From Xenococcus sp. MO_188.B8 (GTDB taxonomy: Bacteria > Cyanobacteriota > Cyanobacteriia > Cyanobacteriales > Xenococcaceae): DNA of 57,170 nt. Under the pieces are notes generated by a model. That model searched no databases. It was not told the origin of the DNA and was given only the letters and a program-made list of their open reading frames with translations. Below, piece after piece: positions 28,362 to 38,595 of the stretch (position 1 is its first letter; every line of letters begins with the position of its first letter). The position numbers were made by a program, and so were the translations under genes. Where the stretch lies: NCBI GenBank assembly GCA_030065615.1, contig JASJDR010000038.1, forward strand, positions 1 through 57,170, read 5' to 3'.

Positions 28362-29306
28362 TCAAGTTGACAAGCCAACATCAGTATTCACTACTTTATA
28401 CTCTTGGCGATTGAGTCCGAGTAAACCGATAAAAGTTCCTGTTCCTTTGTAAATAAACATTAGAGATTTAAAGATCCCTTGTCGTCCTAAAACTATGCTC
28501 AAAGGGAGCCCAATGATGCCAATCATGAGTAATATTATACCTTTTAAGACTCTGATGAATTGGATTGTAAAAGAGGGGTATAGTTCTTTTTCCAATAAAC
28601 TATGAATTGAATAGATATGACGACATCTTTCTAAAATCCATTTTGGCTTAGTGCGATCGCTGGGAAGCCAATCATAAACGATCGCCTCATCAGCCCAAAC
28701 TATTTTGTAACCGGCTTTGTGAAGTCGCATAAATAGATGGGAATCTTCGCCTCCTGTAAGAGCGAAACGGTCATCAAATACGGGATTATATTGTCGCAAA
28801 ATTTCCGCCCGAACTAAGACATTATTAGTAAAAGCGACATGTCTAGTTTCTCCAGTTTGGGAACGGGGCGGGTGAAAGAAGCCACTCTTCATCAGCCATT
28901 CAGCAGGTTCCTCATCTACAAAATGGGGCAGAACTGTGCCAGTAACTACATCTGCTTGATATTCTTGTTGTACCCATAAAAGCTCATCTAACCAATTAGG
29001 TACAGGGACTTCATCATCATCAAGAATTGCGATCGCATTTGTCTGGGGATCTGCTAAACTGAGGGATTTATTACGGCCATAAGTGACCCCTCGCTGAAAT
29101 TCGACATCGGTTTTGAGCCTCCAAGGAAAATCCTGTTCGATCTCTTGACAGATTTGTGCGGCGATACCTTCATTATGATTATCAACAATAATTACTTCGA
29201 TCTCAGGACGCTCTACTTTCTCAAAAGTAAGTTTAGCTAAACCTTCTAGTAATCTTTTTAATCCTTGAGGGCGTTTGTAAGTAGTAACGCAAATCGAGAC
29301 TAGCAT
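28362..29306 (-). CDS. Family 2 glycosyltransferase
   Basis: The 314-residue protein has the GT-A fold start LVSICVTTYKRPQGLKRLLEGL, EVIIVDNHNE, the metal-binding DxD region AILDDDEVPVPNWLDELL (about residues 93-110) and a later GGEDSHLFMRLHKAGYKIVWADEA acceptor-site segment. A hydrophobic C-terminal stretch (VLKGIILLMIGIIGLPLSIVLG) suggests membrane attachment. It resembles glycosyltransferases of cyanobacterial exopolysaccharide clusters; donor and acceptor unknown. ATG start at 29306. Confidence 0.85.
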   Translation of the reverse strand: MLVSICVTTYKRPQGLKRLLEGLAKLTFEKVERPEIEVIIVDNHNEGIAAQICQEIEQDFPWRLKTDVEFQRGVTYGRNKSLSLADPQTNAIAILDDDEVPVPNWLDELLWVQQEYQADVVTGTVLPHFVDEEPAEWLMKSGFFHPPRSQTGETRHVAFTNNVLVRAEILRQYNPVFDDRFALTGGEDSHLFMRLHKAGYKIVWADEAIVYDWLPSDRTKPKWILERCRHIYSIHSLLEKELYPSFTIQFIRVLKGIILLMIGIIGLPLSIVLGRQGIFKSLMFIYKGTGTFIGLLGLNRQEYKVVNTDVGLST

Positions 29307-29390
29307 AGGGCTATAAATAAGTTAAGTTATTAAATAATTTTTTACAAGATAATCGCTAAAATTTTAACATTTTTGCTGATCAATTCATAG

Positions 29391-31391
29391 TTATTTATTA
29401 CCCAATAATCTATCCCTAAGATGTTTAATGCGATCGCGATATTGGGCAGCAGATTCAAATTCTAAGTTTTTCGCCGCTTCTTTCATTTGGGCTTCTAATT
29501 GTTCAATAATTTCGGGAATTTTTTCTAAAGGTAATTCATCGGATTGTTGATAAATTTCTTCTAATTGTTCACTGTTGAGACGACGGGAAAGATCGAGGAA
29601 AGACAAGATGGAATTCTCTGATTTTTTAATGATCGGTTGCGGTGTAATATTATGTTCCTTGTTATAGGCAATTTGGATTTCCCTTCTTCTGTTAGTTTCT
29701 GCGATCGCGTTGATCATACTTTTAGTTAAATTATCAGCATATAAAATTGCTTGTCCACTGACATGACGAGCCGCTCTGCCGATAGTTTGAATTATCGAAC
29801 TTGTAGAACGCAAAAATCCTTCTTTATCCGCATCGAGAATCGCAACCAAAGAGACTTCTGGTAAATCCAATCCTTCTCTTAATAAGTTAACTCCGATTAA
29901 AACATCGAATTCTCCTTGGCGTAAAGCTTGTAAAATTTCGATTCTTTCAATGGCTTTAATTTCCGAATGCAGATATTGAACTCTAACATCTCTTTCACTA
30001 AAATATTCACTTAAATCTTCGGCCATTCTTTTAGTCAAGGTGGTAATTAGAACTCTTTGGGCCAGCTTGACTCGATTTTTAATTTCTCCTAAAAGATCAT
30101 CTACTTGATTCGTTGTCGGGCGAACTATAATTTCTGGATCAATTACTCCGGTCGGACGGATAATTTGTTCTGCTACTTGTCCCTGAGACTGTTCAATTTC
30201 CCAAGTGCTAGGAGTAGCCGACACAAAAATACACTGATTAACCTTTTGCCAAAATTCCTCAGCTTTTAAAGGACGATTATCCGCCGCAGAAGGCAGACGA
30301 AATCCATGCTCAATTAAAACTTTTTTCCGGGCTTGATCGCCATTATACATTCCTCTAATTTGAGGCACAGTGACATGGGATTCATCAACAATTAGTAACC
30401 AATCATCAGAAAAATAATCAACTAAACATTCTGGAGGTGAGCCAGGTTTCCTGCCTGCCAAATGACGTGAATAATTTTCCACTCCATTACAATAGCCGAC
30501 TTCCTGTAATAATTCTAAATCGTAACGAGTTCGTTGTTCTAATCTTTGATACTCTAATAACTTATTTGCTTGCTCCAGATTTTTTAATTGCTCCTCTAGT
30601 TCGGTTTTAATATCTTCACAAGCTTGTTCTAATTGGGATTCAGGAGTTACAAAATGGCGTGCTGGATAAATACTAATCTGCTGGAGAGCTGCTAAAGTTT
30701 CTCTAGTAATGGGATCTACATATTGGATGCTATCTATTTCATCTCCAAAAAATTCAATTTTAATAATGCGATCTTCATAGGCAGGAATGATTTCTAAAAC
30801 ATCTCCTCTAACCCGAAAATTTCCCCTTTCTAATTCAATATCATTACGAGAATATTGTACCGAAACCAAACTACGTAACAAATTCCCTAGAGGAATTTCT
30901 ACTCCTACTTGAAGTTTAATTGCCGCATTAAGATATTCTGCTGGCATTCCCAAACCATAAATACAACTAATAGAAGCCACAACAATCACATCTTGACGTT
31001 CAAAAAGAGAACGAGTTGCCGAGTGACGCAACATATCGATTTCATCATTAATCGATGCTGTTTTTTCGATATAAGTATCGGTGACGGGAAGATAAGCTTC
31101 TGGCTGATAATAATCGTAATAACTAATAAAATATTCAACGGCATTATCAGGGAAAAATTGTCGCAATTCATTACATAATTGAGCCGCCAAAGTTTTATTA
31201 TGAGCCAAAACTAAAGTAGGTTTTTCCACATTAGCAATAACCTGAGCAGCCGTATAGGTTTTTCCCGTACCTGTGGCACCCAGTAAAGTTTGAAAAGTAT
31301 TTCCTGCTAAGATAGAATCAGTTAGTTTCGCGATCGCTTTTGGTTGATCTCCCGTTGGTTCAAAGGGAGATTTGAGATTAAAGAGGCTCAT
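29391..31391 (-). CDS. uvrB: UvrABC excinuclease subunit B
   Basis: The 666-residue helicase-like protein is central to nucleotide excision repair: it receives damage from UvrA and positions UvrC. Motifs are Walker [13 protein letters not shown] (38-49), the damage-probing beta-hairpin around [12 protein letters not shown], the DESH box ([10 protein letters not shown]), helicase motif VI ([11 protein letters not shown]) and the C-terminal UVR motif (about 630-660, [19 protein letters not shown]). Full length for the family. ATG at 31391. Confidence 0.98.
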   Translation of the reverse strand: MSLFNLKSPFEPTGDQPKAIAKLTDSILAGNTFQTLLGATGTGKTYTAAQVIANVEKPTLVLAHNKTLAAQLCNELRQFFPDNAVEYFISYYDYYQPEAYLPVTDTYIEKTASINDEIDMLRHSATRSLFERQDVIVVASISCIYGLGMPAEYLNAAIKLQVGVEIPLGNLLRSLVSVQYSRNDIELERGNFRVRGDVLEIIPAYEDRIIKIEFFGDEIDSIQYVDPITRETLAALQQISIYPARHFVTPESQLEQACEDIKTELEEQLKNLEQANKLLEYQRLEQRTRYDLELLQEVGYCNGVENYSRHLAGRKPGSPPECLVDYFSDDWLLIVDESHVTVPQIRGMYNGDQARKKVLIEHGFRLPSAADNRPLKAEEFWQKVNQCIFVSATPSTWEIEQSQGQVAEQIIRPTGVIDPEIIVRPTTNQVDDLLGEIKNRVKLAQRVLITTLTKRMAEDLSEYFSERDVRVQYLHSEIKAIERIEILQALRQGEFDVLIGVNLLREGLDLPEVSLVAILDADKEGFLRSTSSIIQTIGRAARHVSGQAILYADNLTKSMINAIAETNRRREIQIAYNKEHNITPQPIIKKSENSILSFLDLSRRLNSEQLEEIYQQSDELPLEKIPEIIEQLEAQMKEAAKNLEFESAAQYRDRIKHLRDRLLGNK

Positions 31392-31517
31392 AATAAACGA
31401 TGAGGTATTAGCAATAAAGGATGAAGAATTAACAACTAAGGATAAAAAATTAATAATGAGATATCAATAATAACGTAATTAGGGATTGAAATATTTTTAC
31501 TAAAGGTGCTAGAAAAG

Positions 31518-32897
31518 ATGAACAGTGAAGAATCGATATCAGAAATATTGTCTCAAGAAAATAATTACTTTAACCGTGCTCGCGCTAGTATCCAACAGGC
31601 GATTTCTTGGTATGGCAATGCCCGTCGTCATGGTAGATATACTCCCGATGAAAGATTACAAACCGCAGTCCGCTCGGATTTAAAGTCCTTAAAACAAGCT
31701 TTAGATAAATTAGATCAAAAAGTTTTACGCATCTCAGCTTTTGGTTTAGTTAGTTGTGGCAAATCTTCTGTAATTAATGCTTTAGTGGGAAAAAAAGTTC
31801 TAAAAACAGGGCCTTTAAACGGAGTAACTCAGTTCCCCCAATCCATTTCTTGGCAACCAACTCCTGATTCAGTGGAAGTTGAGTTAATTGATACTCCTGG
31901 TTTAGATGAGATTGCCGGAAAAGCCAGGGAAAAAATGGCGCGGGAAATCGCCCAAAAATCAGATTTAATTTTGTTGGTAATTTCAGGAGATATTACCCGT
32001 ACAGAATATCTCGTATTATGTCAATTACGCCGCAGCCAAAAACCAATAATAATTGTGTTTAATAAGGTTGATCTATATCCTGATGAGGATCGACAAAGTA
32101 TTTATAACCAGTTGAAATTAATCAATGCAGCCAATGGTGGCGCAGATATGGAAGAAATTATTTCTACTGATGAAATAGTGATGGTAGCTGCCAAACCCCA
32201 AGCGATTAAAGTACGCTCAGAAGCAGATGATGGTACGGTTACAGAATTTTGGGAAGAGCCGCAATCTCAAATAGAGGAATTGCAACAAACTATTTTGCGC
32301 ATTGTCGAACGAGAAGGACGTTCTCTGTTGGCATTAAATTCTTTGGTACAAGCTAGAGATTCCGAAAAACGTATTGCCAGTAATACTGTATCTCTCAGAA
32401 AAGAGTTAGCCCAGGACATCATTTGGAAATATGCTCGATACAAAGCGCTAGTTGTAGCATTAAATCCCTTTCCTTTACTAGATGTTTTGGGAGGGTTGGT
32501 TACTGATTTATTTTTGATTCGTTCCTTAGGTAAGTTATATGGTTTACCGATTACTACCTACGAAGCCCAGACTTTATTACGCAGAATCGTTGCTAGCTCT
32601 GGAGGATTATTATTAGGAGAAATCGGGAGCAATATCTTTTTGGGGGCAGGCAAAGGTGCTAGTGCTATCTTAGGGGTAGTAGAAAGTCCTGGGGCTTTTG
32701 TCACCTATACTGGTACTGCTACTGTTCAAGCTGCGATCGCAGGCTATGGAGCTTATGTAATCGGTCAAGTTGCACAAGTCTATCTGGAACAAGGTTGTAC
32801 CTGGGGTTCTTTGGGGGCTTCTACTGTGATTGCTGAAATTTTATCCCAAGCTGAACCAAAAACTATTATTTATCGCTTGCGACAAGAATTACTTTAA
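31518..32897 (+). CDS. Era-like GTPase with C-terminal DUF697-type membrane domain
   Basis: The protein has about 459 residues. The G domain shows GLVSCGKSSVINAL (P-loop), DTPGLDE (G3) and NKVDLY (G4). The C-terminal 150 residues contain hydrophobic helices and Gly/Ala-rich segments (SGGLLLGEIGSNIFLGAGKG, TVQAAIAGYGAYVIGQVA) typical of the DUF697/YcjF-like domain that follows GTPases in cyanobacteria. It probably works at a membrane; role unknown. GTG at 31506 is an alternative start. It is divergent from uvrB. Confidence 0.82.
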   Translation: MNSEESISEILSQENNYFNRARASIQQAISWYGNARRHGRYTPDERLQTAVRSDLKSLKQALDKLDQKVLRISAFGLVSCGKSSVINALVGKKVLKTGPLNGVTQFPQSISWQPTPDSVEVELIDTPGLDEIAGKAREKMAREIAQKSDLILLVISGDITRTEYLVLCQLRRSQKPIIIVFNKVDLYPDEDRQSIYNQLKLINAANGGADMEEIISTDEIVMVAAKPQAIKVRSEADDGTVTEFWEEPQSQIEELQQTILRIVEREGRSLLALNSLVQARDSEKRIASNTVSLRKELAQDIIWKYARYKALVVALNPFPLLDVLGGLVTDLFLIRSLGKLYGLPITTYEAQTLLRRIVASSGGLLLGEIGSNIFLGAGKGASAILGVVESPGAFVTYTGTATVQAAIAGYGAYVIGQVAQVYLEQGCTWGSLGASTVIAEILSQAEPKTIIYRLRQELL

Positions 32898-32935
32898 ATA
32901 ATTAATAATTAAAAACGGAAAATTATTGTTTTTTC

Positions 32936-33139
32936 TTAACCGTAAGCATAAGTAAAATGAACGCAAGCTTCATTAGTTTCTAAGTGATGATAAAGGAAAA
33001 AATGCTCAAATGTGCCAACACCTTCTAAAAATAATTCTGGAGAACGATCTAAATTCCCATAAACTTTAACAGATTGTAAATTATTAAAGGTTTCTAAAGC
33101 GCCGCAAGTGTAGGCTATATCATATGTTCCACGGTTCAT
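32936..33139 (-). CDS. Small hypothetical protein
   Basis: The 67-residue frame (ATG) is NRGTYDIAYTCGALETFNNL ... FFLYHHLETNEACVHFTYAYG, rich in Phe, Tyr and His, with an ordinary codon pattern and no repeats. It fills the gap between the GTPase and the TlyA-type gene on the opposite strand. Composition looks protein-like and I suspect it is conserved in cyanobacteria, but no family can be named. Confidence 0.5.
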   Translation of the reverse strand: MNRGTYDIAYTCGALETFNNLQSVKVYGNLDRSPELFLEGVGTFEHFFLYHHLETNEACVHFTYAYG

Positions 33140-33278
33140 ATTGTATCTTAACCAGTGTCTTTTGTAGTTACTTTCTATTGCTTCAGATTCAAAATATCTA
33201 AGATTTAATTCCTAATCATTATAATCTGCCTTTTATTAAAGCCTCCTTAGAGCGCTCGTCAACTTTCAATTAAAAATC

Positions 33279-34064
33279 ATGCCTAAACAACGCCTCGATA
33301 TTCTCTTAGTAGAGCGCAATTTTTGCGATTCTCGTCAACAAGCACAACGCTGTATTGGCGCCGGAGAAGTCAAGGTTAATGATCAGGTAATTGATAAAGC
33401 AGGAACCAAGATCGATATCTCAGCTGTAATTGAATTAAAAGCTAAACCTCCCTATGTATCCCGTGGAGGAGAAAAACTACACCAAGCTTTAGTTACTTTT
33501 GAAATTGATGTTCAGGATCGAATCTGTCTTGATGGCGGAATTTCTACAGGAGGATTTACCGACTGTCTTCTACAAGCAGGAGCTAAAAAAGTTTATGGGG
33601 TGGATGTGGGTTATGGGCAAGTAGCTTGGAGTATCCGGCAAGATCGAAGGGTTGTTCTTAAAGAAAGAACCAATTTTCGTTATCTAACTCCCCAAGACTT
33701 ATATGGTAATGAATCTCCTGCCAACTTAGGGGTTATGGATTTATCTTTTATTTCTTTAACCAAAGTTTTACCATCCTTATGGAATTTATTAATTCCGCCC
33801 AGAGAAGTTATTTTATTAGTTAAGCCGCAGTTTGAAGTTGGACGGTCGAAAGTAGGGAAAAAGGGCGTGGTTCGTGAGCCTAAAGATCGAGCAGAGGCTA
33901 TCTTGCAGGTATGGCAAGCAGCTTCTGAAATTGGTTGGCATTATCAAGGTTTAACAGTTTCTCCAATTAAAGGCCCAGCAGGAAATGTCGAATATCTTTT
34001 ATGGTTGAGTACAGAATATTCTACAGAATCTCCCGATTTATCATTTATTGAAACTCTAAATTAA
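33279..34064 (+). CDS. tlyA: TlyA-family rRNA 2'-O-methyltransferase/hemolysin-like protein
   Basis: The 261-residue protein has an N-terminal S4 RNA-binding domain (RLDILLVERNFCDSRQQAQR ... GEVKVNDQVIDKAG, residues 4-50). An FtsJ/RrmJ-type methyltransferase domain follows (CLDGGISTGGFTDCLLQ, KVYGVDVGYGQ, VMDLSFISL). In mycobacteria TlyA methylates 16S and 23S rRNA cytidines. The usual family motif D-x-G-A-S-T-G-G-F reads DGGISTGGF here, a mild change. ATG start at 33279. Confidence 0.92.
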   Translation: MPKQRLDILLVERNFCDSRQQAQRCIGAGEVKVNDQVIDKAGTKIDISAVIELKAKPPYVSRGGEKLHQALVTFEIDVQDRICLDGGISTGGFTDCLLQAGAKKVYGVDVGYGQVAWSIRQDRRVVLKERTNFRYLTPQDLYGNESPANLGVMDLSFISLTKVLPSLWNLLIPPREVILLVKPQFEVGRSKVGKKGVVREPKDRAEAILQVWQAASEIGWHYQGLTVSPIKGPAGNVEYLLWLSTEYSTESPDLSFIETLN

Positions 34065-34196
34065 TTACTTTTTGGTTTATCATAATACATCATAGTCAAC
34101 ATCCAATAACCTTTAAGTCAGAGTATAAATATATAGTATGTTCAAGAATTTAATTTGAGCTATATATTGTCAAAATTAGTTCGTCATTAACAAGAT

Positions 34197-34338
34197 ATGA
34201 GCAAAGAAAGATAGTATTCCAAAACATGTCCTCCAAACAATTAAAGAAGCTAAGAAAAAACAGCTTGAAACACTAGATTTAAGTTATTCAAGTTATTCAG
34301 AAAATATAGTTTCTTTTCTTGAAATCAGTAAGCTATAG
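34197..34338 (+). pseudogene. Relic of a third Roco gene (N-terminus only)
   Basis: This segment starts ATGAGCAAAGA as Roco-1 does. After a small indel in the first codons it reads SIPKHVLQTIKEAKKKQLE and TLDLSYSS, closely matching Roco-1 residues 5-27 (IIPQRFRQKIQEAKEQQLEI). It ends in a stop near 34338, just before Roco-2. It resembles Roco-1 more than the N-terminus of Roco-2 itself. Remains of a lost paralog or of an earlier 5' end of the locus. Confidence 0.75.
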
Positions 34339-34359
34339 ATAAAGAATGTAGAAAAAGAT

Positions 34360-37300
34360 ATGACGAGAGATCGCATTCTCCAAAAAATTCAAGATGCCGA
34401 AGAAAATCAACTAGAAGAACTAGATATAAGCAATGATTTTTTTACGGATGATGAAAACAAACTAACTGAAATTCCAGAAGAAGTTTTTAAATTAATAAAC
34501 TTAAAAGTCTTAAAACTAAACTACAACAAAATATCCCATCTTCCGGAATCTCTGGGCAATCTCACTAATTTAAATGAGCTATATTTGAGTGGAAATCAGT
34601 TAACGAGTCTTCCGGAATTTCTGGGCAATCTCACTAATTTAAATGAGCTATATTTGAGTGAAAATCAGTTAACGAGTCTCCCGGAATCTCTGGGCAATCT
34701 CACTAATTTAAATAAGCTAAATTTAAGTGGAAATCAGTTAACGAGTCTCCCAGAATCTCTGGGCAATCTCACTAATTTAAATAAGCTAAATTTAAGTGGA
34801 AATCAGTTAACGAGTCTCCCAGAATCTCTGGGCAATCTCACTAATTTAAATAATCTATCTCTAGGGGGTAATCGTTTAAAACAACCACCTCTAGAAATAG
34901 CAACCAAAGGTGTGCAATCAATAAAAGAATATTTCGAGCAATTAAGCACAGAGGAAAAAGATTATATTTATGAAGCTAAATTACTCATTGTTGGCGAAGG
35001 AGGAGCAGGTAAAACAACTCTAGCTAAGAAGATTCAAAACCCTGAATACAAACTCCGAGAAAGTGAACCATTAACAGAAGGAATTGATGTTATTAAATGG
35101 AGTTTTACTCTACCAGATAAAGAACGAGAATTTAAAGTCAATATTTGGGATTTTGGTGGACAGGAAATTTATCATGCTACCCATCAGTTTTTCTTGACCA
35201 AACGTTCTCTTTATATTTTAGTTGCTGATACTCGAAAAGAAGATACAGATTTTTATTATTGGCTTAATATTGTAGAGCTATTGAGTGATAATAGCCCTCT
35301 GTTAATTATCAAAAATGAGAAAGAAGATCGTCAAAAAGAAATTAATGAAACAGCTTTACGAGGACGCTTTACTAATCTTAAAGAAACTTTAGCTACTAAC
35401 CTTAAAACTAACCGAGGTTTAAGAGATGTTATAACTAATATCCAAGATTACATTAAAAAATTACCCCACATAGGACAAACATTACCAAAAACTTGGGTAA
35501 AAGTTCGTCAGGCTTTAGAAAATGATACTCGCAACTATATCTCTCTTCAAGAATATTTTGATATTTGCCAAGCTAATGGATTTACACGACTCGAAGATAA
35601 ATTACAGTTAAGCGGATATCTCCATGATTTAGGAGTATGTATTCATTTTCAAGATGAAGAAGATTCTTTGTTATACAGAACAGTGATTCTGAAACCAGAA
35701 TGGGGAACAGATGCTGTTTACAAAGTGCTCAATAATAAGGAAGTTATTAATAATAAAGGACATTTTACTCGCAAAGATTTAAAAAATATTTGGCAGGATG
35801 AAAAATATGCCTCCATGAGAGGAGAATTACTAGAATTAATGAAAAAATTTCAACTTTGCTACGAGGTTCCTGAAAGCAAAGATACCTTGATCGCCCCTCA
35901 ACTGCTTAGCGATAACCAACCAGAATATGACTGGGATGAATCCCATAATTTGATTTTACGCTACGCTTATCTTGATTTTATGCCCAAGGGTATTATTACT
36001 CATTTTATTGTAATAATGCACCAGTATATTGAGCAACAAGAATATGTTTGGAAAACTGGAGTCATTCTCAACAAAGATAATACCAGAGCTGAAGTAATTG
36101 AAAATTACGGTAAGCGTGAGATTAAGATTAGGATTTTTGGCAGTTATAAGCGGGAATTACTGAACATGATTACTTACGAACTTAATAAAATTCATCATTC
36201 TTATAAACGATTGAAATACAGTAAGTTAATTCCTTGTAATTGTTCCACTTGTAAGGACAGTCAATCACCACATTTTTATGATTTTGATATGTTGCGAAAT
36301 TTTATAGCAGACAAGCAATACAAAATTCAATGTCAAAAAAGCTATCAAATGGTAAATGCTTTGGGTTTAATTGATGACATTTTAGATTTAAAAAAATCAA
36401 TCTATCAAGAGAAACAAGATATTAATAAATCAATCAATTTTGAAGGAGATGTTCAGCAATTAATACTGCAATTACCAGAAAAAGGGAATTACTTTAAAGA
36501 TAGAAATATTAAAATCCAAGGTGATTATTATACAAGTAATTATAATGAGAATATTGCAGGTGGTTATATTACAGAGAATTCATCATCAATACAAAATATT
36601 AAGCTTGCTCGAAGAAAAGAAATTTTTGAAATAAATTACCAAGATAATTTAAACTTAGCTAAAAACAAAATTGATGTTGATGATCTTTGCCAAAAAGCTT
36701 CCATTTGTGAACAGAAACATCAATTGAATGAGGCAATAAGATACTATAAACAAGCAATTAATGTTGACAGACATTATTTAGGTGCATGGCACGGTCTTGC
36801 AAGGATTTATAAATCTTTAGGTGAAAAAGAAAAGCAATCATCGACTTTAGATAAAATAGAATTAATAGTCAACATAGACAGAAAAAAGCTAGATATTGAT
36901 GAACTTTACCGAAAAGCGCGTCTTCATGAAAGGCAGACAGAATTTCATGAAGCGATAAGATACTATGAAAAACTACTTAATATTGAGAAGTATTATTTAA
37001 AAGCATGGGAAGGGCTTGAAATAATTTATAGATATTTAGGCGAAGATGATAAGCAAGTCAAAGCTTTACAGCAGGTACAATTAATAAAAGATATTATAGA
37101 TTTTGAAACAAATGCTGAGCAAAAAATTACTCTTCAGCAACTTGAGTTTTTGAATTTAGATTTCTTTGGAAATTCCCAATGGACATTTCAACCTCAAATT
37201 AATATCCTGTTGGGTAAAAATGGATATGGCAAGAGCTATTTGCTTCGGTTAATAATTTCGCTGCTTCAAAGAGATGATAATATATCATCGCAGTTTTTTG

Positions 37301-38508
37301 GTGATAGATTGGAGAATGCATTTATGCAGCTTTCACTAGAAAGAAATAAGACTGAGCAAGTTATTGAACGTAGCAAAACTGTATTTAAGAAATCTATTGG
37401 AAAAGTTCCTATCTTAGCTATTCCTGATTTACGCTATATTGATAAATCAAAAAGTACTATTAGTCTCTTTGATGATGAAAAGAGTGACATGAGAGAATAT
37501 GGAGCATATCACTTTTTGTATGAACAATCTTTTGAGGGACTAATTCAAAACTTTTTGTATGAACTTTGTATTATGTTCATAAATCAAGATCGTTCAGCTC
37601 AAGATCGTTCTTTTGATTTGCCAATCTTTCAATTGCTCCATAAAGTAGTCAAAGAATTAACAGATGAAGCATTTGAGTTTAGTGAGATAAAACCTAGAGG
37701 GAATGCAAGGTTTGAGATAAATGTAATTACAGATGGCAATAACGACAGGCTTCTACCGCTTCAAAAGGCTTCCCAGGGTACTTTAAGTGTACTTTCTATT
37801 TTTGGGTTAATTTACTACTATTTAAAATCAGTTTTTCCAGATACACCAGAAAAAGACTTGTTAAGCAAGCCAGCGATTGTTTTCATCGATGAAGTAGACG
37901 CTCATTTGCACCCCAGTTGGCAACAGAAAATAATCAGACTTTTAAGGGAAAATTTTCCGAACGTACAGTTTGTGCTTACAGCACATAGTCCTCTGGTAGT
38001 AGCAGGTTGCTTCAATAGCGAAGTATCTGTATTGAGAAAAGTAAGTGGCAAACAAGTAATAATTTTTGCCCTATATCTTCTTATACTGAGCGAATTATAC
38101 CGACTAGGCTCACTAATTATACATAACTATCTGAGAAAAGTAGAAGATGGCTTTGTAATACAAGAATTTTCAGAAGATTTTATAGGCGAGACGACTGAGA
38201 ATTTGTATAGAAAATTATTTGAGATTGAAGATATTGACGAAAATTATCTCTATTATGCAACAAGGATTAGCGCAAATATGGATAATAGCGAACGAATAAA
38301 TATGTTGGAATCCAAGGAAATTTTAACTAATCAGGAAGAAATAGAGTTAGAAATATTGCATAGAGATGATGACCACATCATTAGTGTAGCACAAAAGATT
38401 GAAGAGAAAGAAGCTCAAGACTACGAACTGATAATAGAGGAATTGAAAGCAGAGATTAGAGAATTAAAATATCAACTCGAACTTCAACAAAGCAATAAAA
38501 ATAATTAA
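34360..38508 (+). CDS. Roco-2: LRR-Roc-COR-TPR protein fused to an OLD/ABC-type ATPase
   Basis: The protein has 1382 residues. Domains in order: N-terminal helix; leucine-rich repeats (about 40-180, five nearly identical 23-residue units); Roc GTPase with GEGGAGKTT (212-220), DFGGQE (264-269) and KNEKED (318-323); COR (about 360-690) with Cys pair CNCSTC; Asn-rich linker; two to three TPR units (about 774-905); and an ABC/SMC-like AAA ATPase. The ATPase has Walker A GKNGYGKS (952-959), signature SQGTLS (1138-1143), Walker B AIVFIDE (D1177, E1178) and H-loop TAHSP (H1209), followed by a 33-residue insertion (1229-1261) and a coiled-coil tail. The ATPase belongs to the OLD/PtuA-like class found in phage-defence proteins. 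It is first of three same-strand genes, 87 bp before the TIR-like gene. ATG at 34360. Confidence 0.88.
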   Translation: MTRDRILQKIQDAEENQLEELDISNDFFTDDENKLTEIPEEVFKLINLKVLKLNYNKISHLPESLGNLTNLNELYLSGNQLTSLPEFLGNLTNLNELYLSENQLTSLPESLGNLTNLNKLNLSGNQLTSLPESLGNLTNLNKLNLSGNQLTSLPESLGNLTNLNNLSLGGNRLKQPPLEIATKGVQSIKEYFEQLSTEEKDYIYEAKLLIVGEGGAGKTTLAKKIQNPEYKLRESEPLTEGIDVIKWSFTLPDKEREFKVNIWDFGGQEIYHATHQFFLTKRSLYILVADTRKEDTDFYYWLNIVELLSDNSPLLIIKNEKEDRQKEINETALRGRFTNLKETLATNLKTNRGLRDVITNIQDYIKKLPHIGQTLPKTWVKVRQALENDTRNYISLQEYFDICQANGFTRLEDKLQLSGYLHDLGVCIHFQDEEDSLLYRTVILKPEWGTDAVYKVLNNKEVINNKGHFTRKDLKNIWQDEKYASMRGELLELMKKFQLCYEVPESKDTLIAPQLLSDNQPEYDWDESHNLILRYAYLDFMPKGIITHFIVIMHQYIEQQEYVWKTGVILNKDNTRAEVIENYGKREIKIRIFGSYKRELLNMITYELNKIHHSYKRLKYSKLIPCNCSTCKDSQSPHFYDFDMLRNFIADKQYKIQCQKSYQMVNALGLIDDILDLKKSIYQEKQDINKSINFEGDVQQLILQLPEKGNYFKDRNIKIQGDYYTSNYNENIAGGYITENSSSIQNIKLARRKEIFEINYQDNLNLAKNKIDVDDLCQKASICEQKHQLNEAIRYYKQAINVDRHYLGAWHGLARIYKSLGEKEKQSSTLDKIELIVNIDRKKLDIDELYRKARLHERQTEFHEAIRYYEKLLNIEKYYLKAWEGLEIIYRYLGEDDKQVKALQQVQLIKDIIDFETNAEQKITLQQLEFLNLDFFGNSQWTFQPQINILLGKNGYGKSYLLRLIISLLQRDDNISSQFFGDRLENAFMQLSLERNKTEQVIERSKTVFKKSIGKVPILAIPDLRYIDKSKSTISLFDDEKSDMREYGAYHFLYEQSFEGLIQNFLYELCIMFINQDRSAQDRSFDLPIFQLLHKVVKELTDEAFEFSEIKPRGNARFEINVITDGNNDRLLPLQKASQGTLSVLSIFGLIYYYLKSVFPDTPEKDLLSKPAIVFIDEVDAHLHPSWQQKIIRLLRENFPNVQFVLTAHSPLVVAGCFNSEVSVLRKVSGKQVIIFALYLLILSELYRLGSLIIHNYLRKVEDGFVIQEFSEDFIGETTENLYRKLFEIEDIDENYLYYATRISANMDNSERINMLESKEILTNQEEIELEILHRDDDHIISVAQKIEEKEAQDYELIIEELKAEIRELKYQLELQQSNKNN
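34540..34884 (+). repeat. Five in-frame 69-bp tandem repeats encoding LRRs
   Basis: Five consecutive 69-bp units (starts 34540, 34609, 34678, 34747, 34816) encode LPESLGNLTNLNELYLSGNQ-type repeats of 23 residues. Units 1-4 are almost identical at DNA level, including silent positions, while the last diverges. This indicates very recent expansion by slippage or recombination. Confidence 0.95.
38033..38142 (+). repeat. 99-bp in-frame insertion bounded by an 11-bp direct repeat
   Basis: TGAGAAAAGTA occurs at 38033-38043 and again at 38132-38142, exactly 99 bp (33 codons) apart, inside the ATPase of Roco-2. The sequence in between encodes a hydrophobic stretch (QVIIFALYLLILSELYRLG). Removing one repeat unit restores a smooth VLRKVEDGFVIQEFSEDFIG, which is what related ATPases look like here, from memory. 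Confidence 0.75.
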
Positions 38509-38595
38509 GATTACAGGGAGGCTTGACAACAAAATATATATTTTGGGAGTTACATTTTTTTATGGTTTCAGTAAATAAATAATATCAAAATTAAC

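Noticed and set aside
30909..31178. Open frame antisense to uvrB
   Set aside because: Shadow of uvrB; no start site or conserved motif.
34540..34884. Possible CRISPR-like array
   Set aside because: The regular 69-bp repeats have no spacers, stay in frame and encode LRRs.
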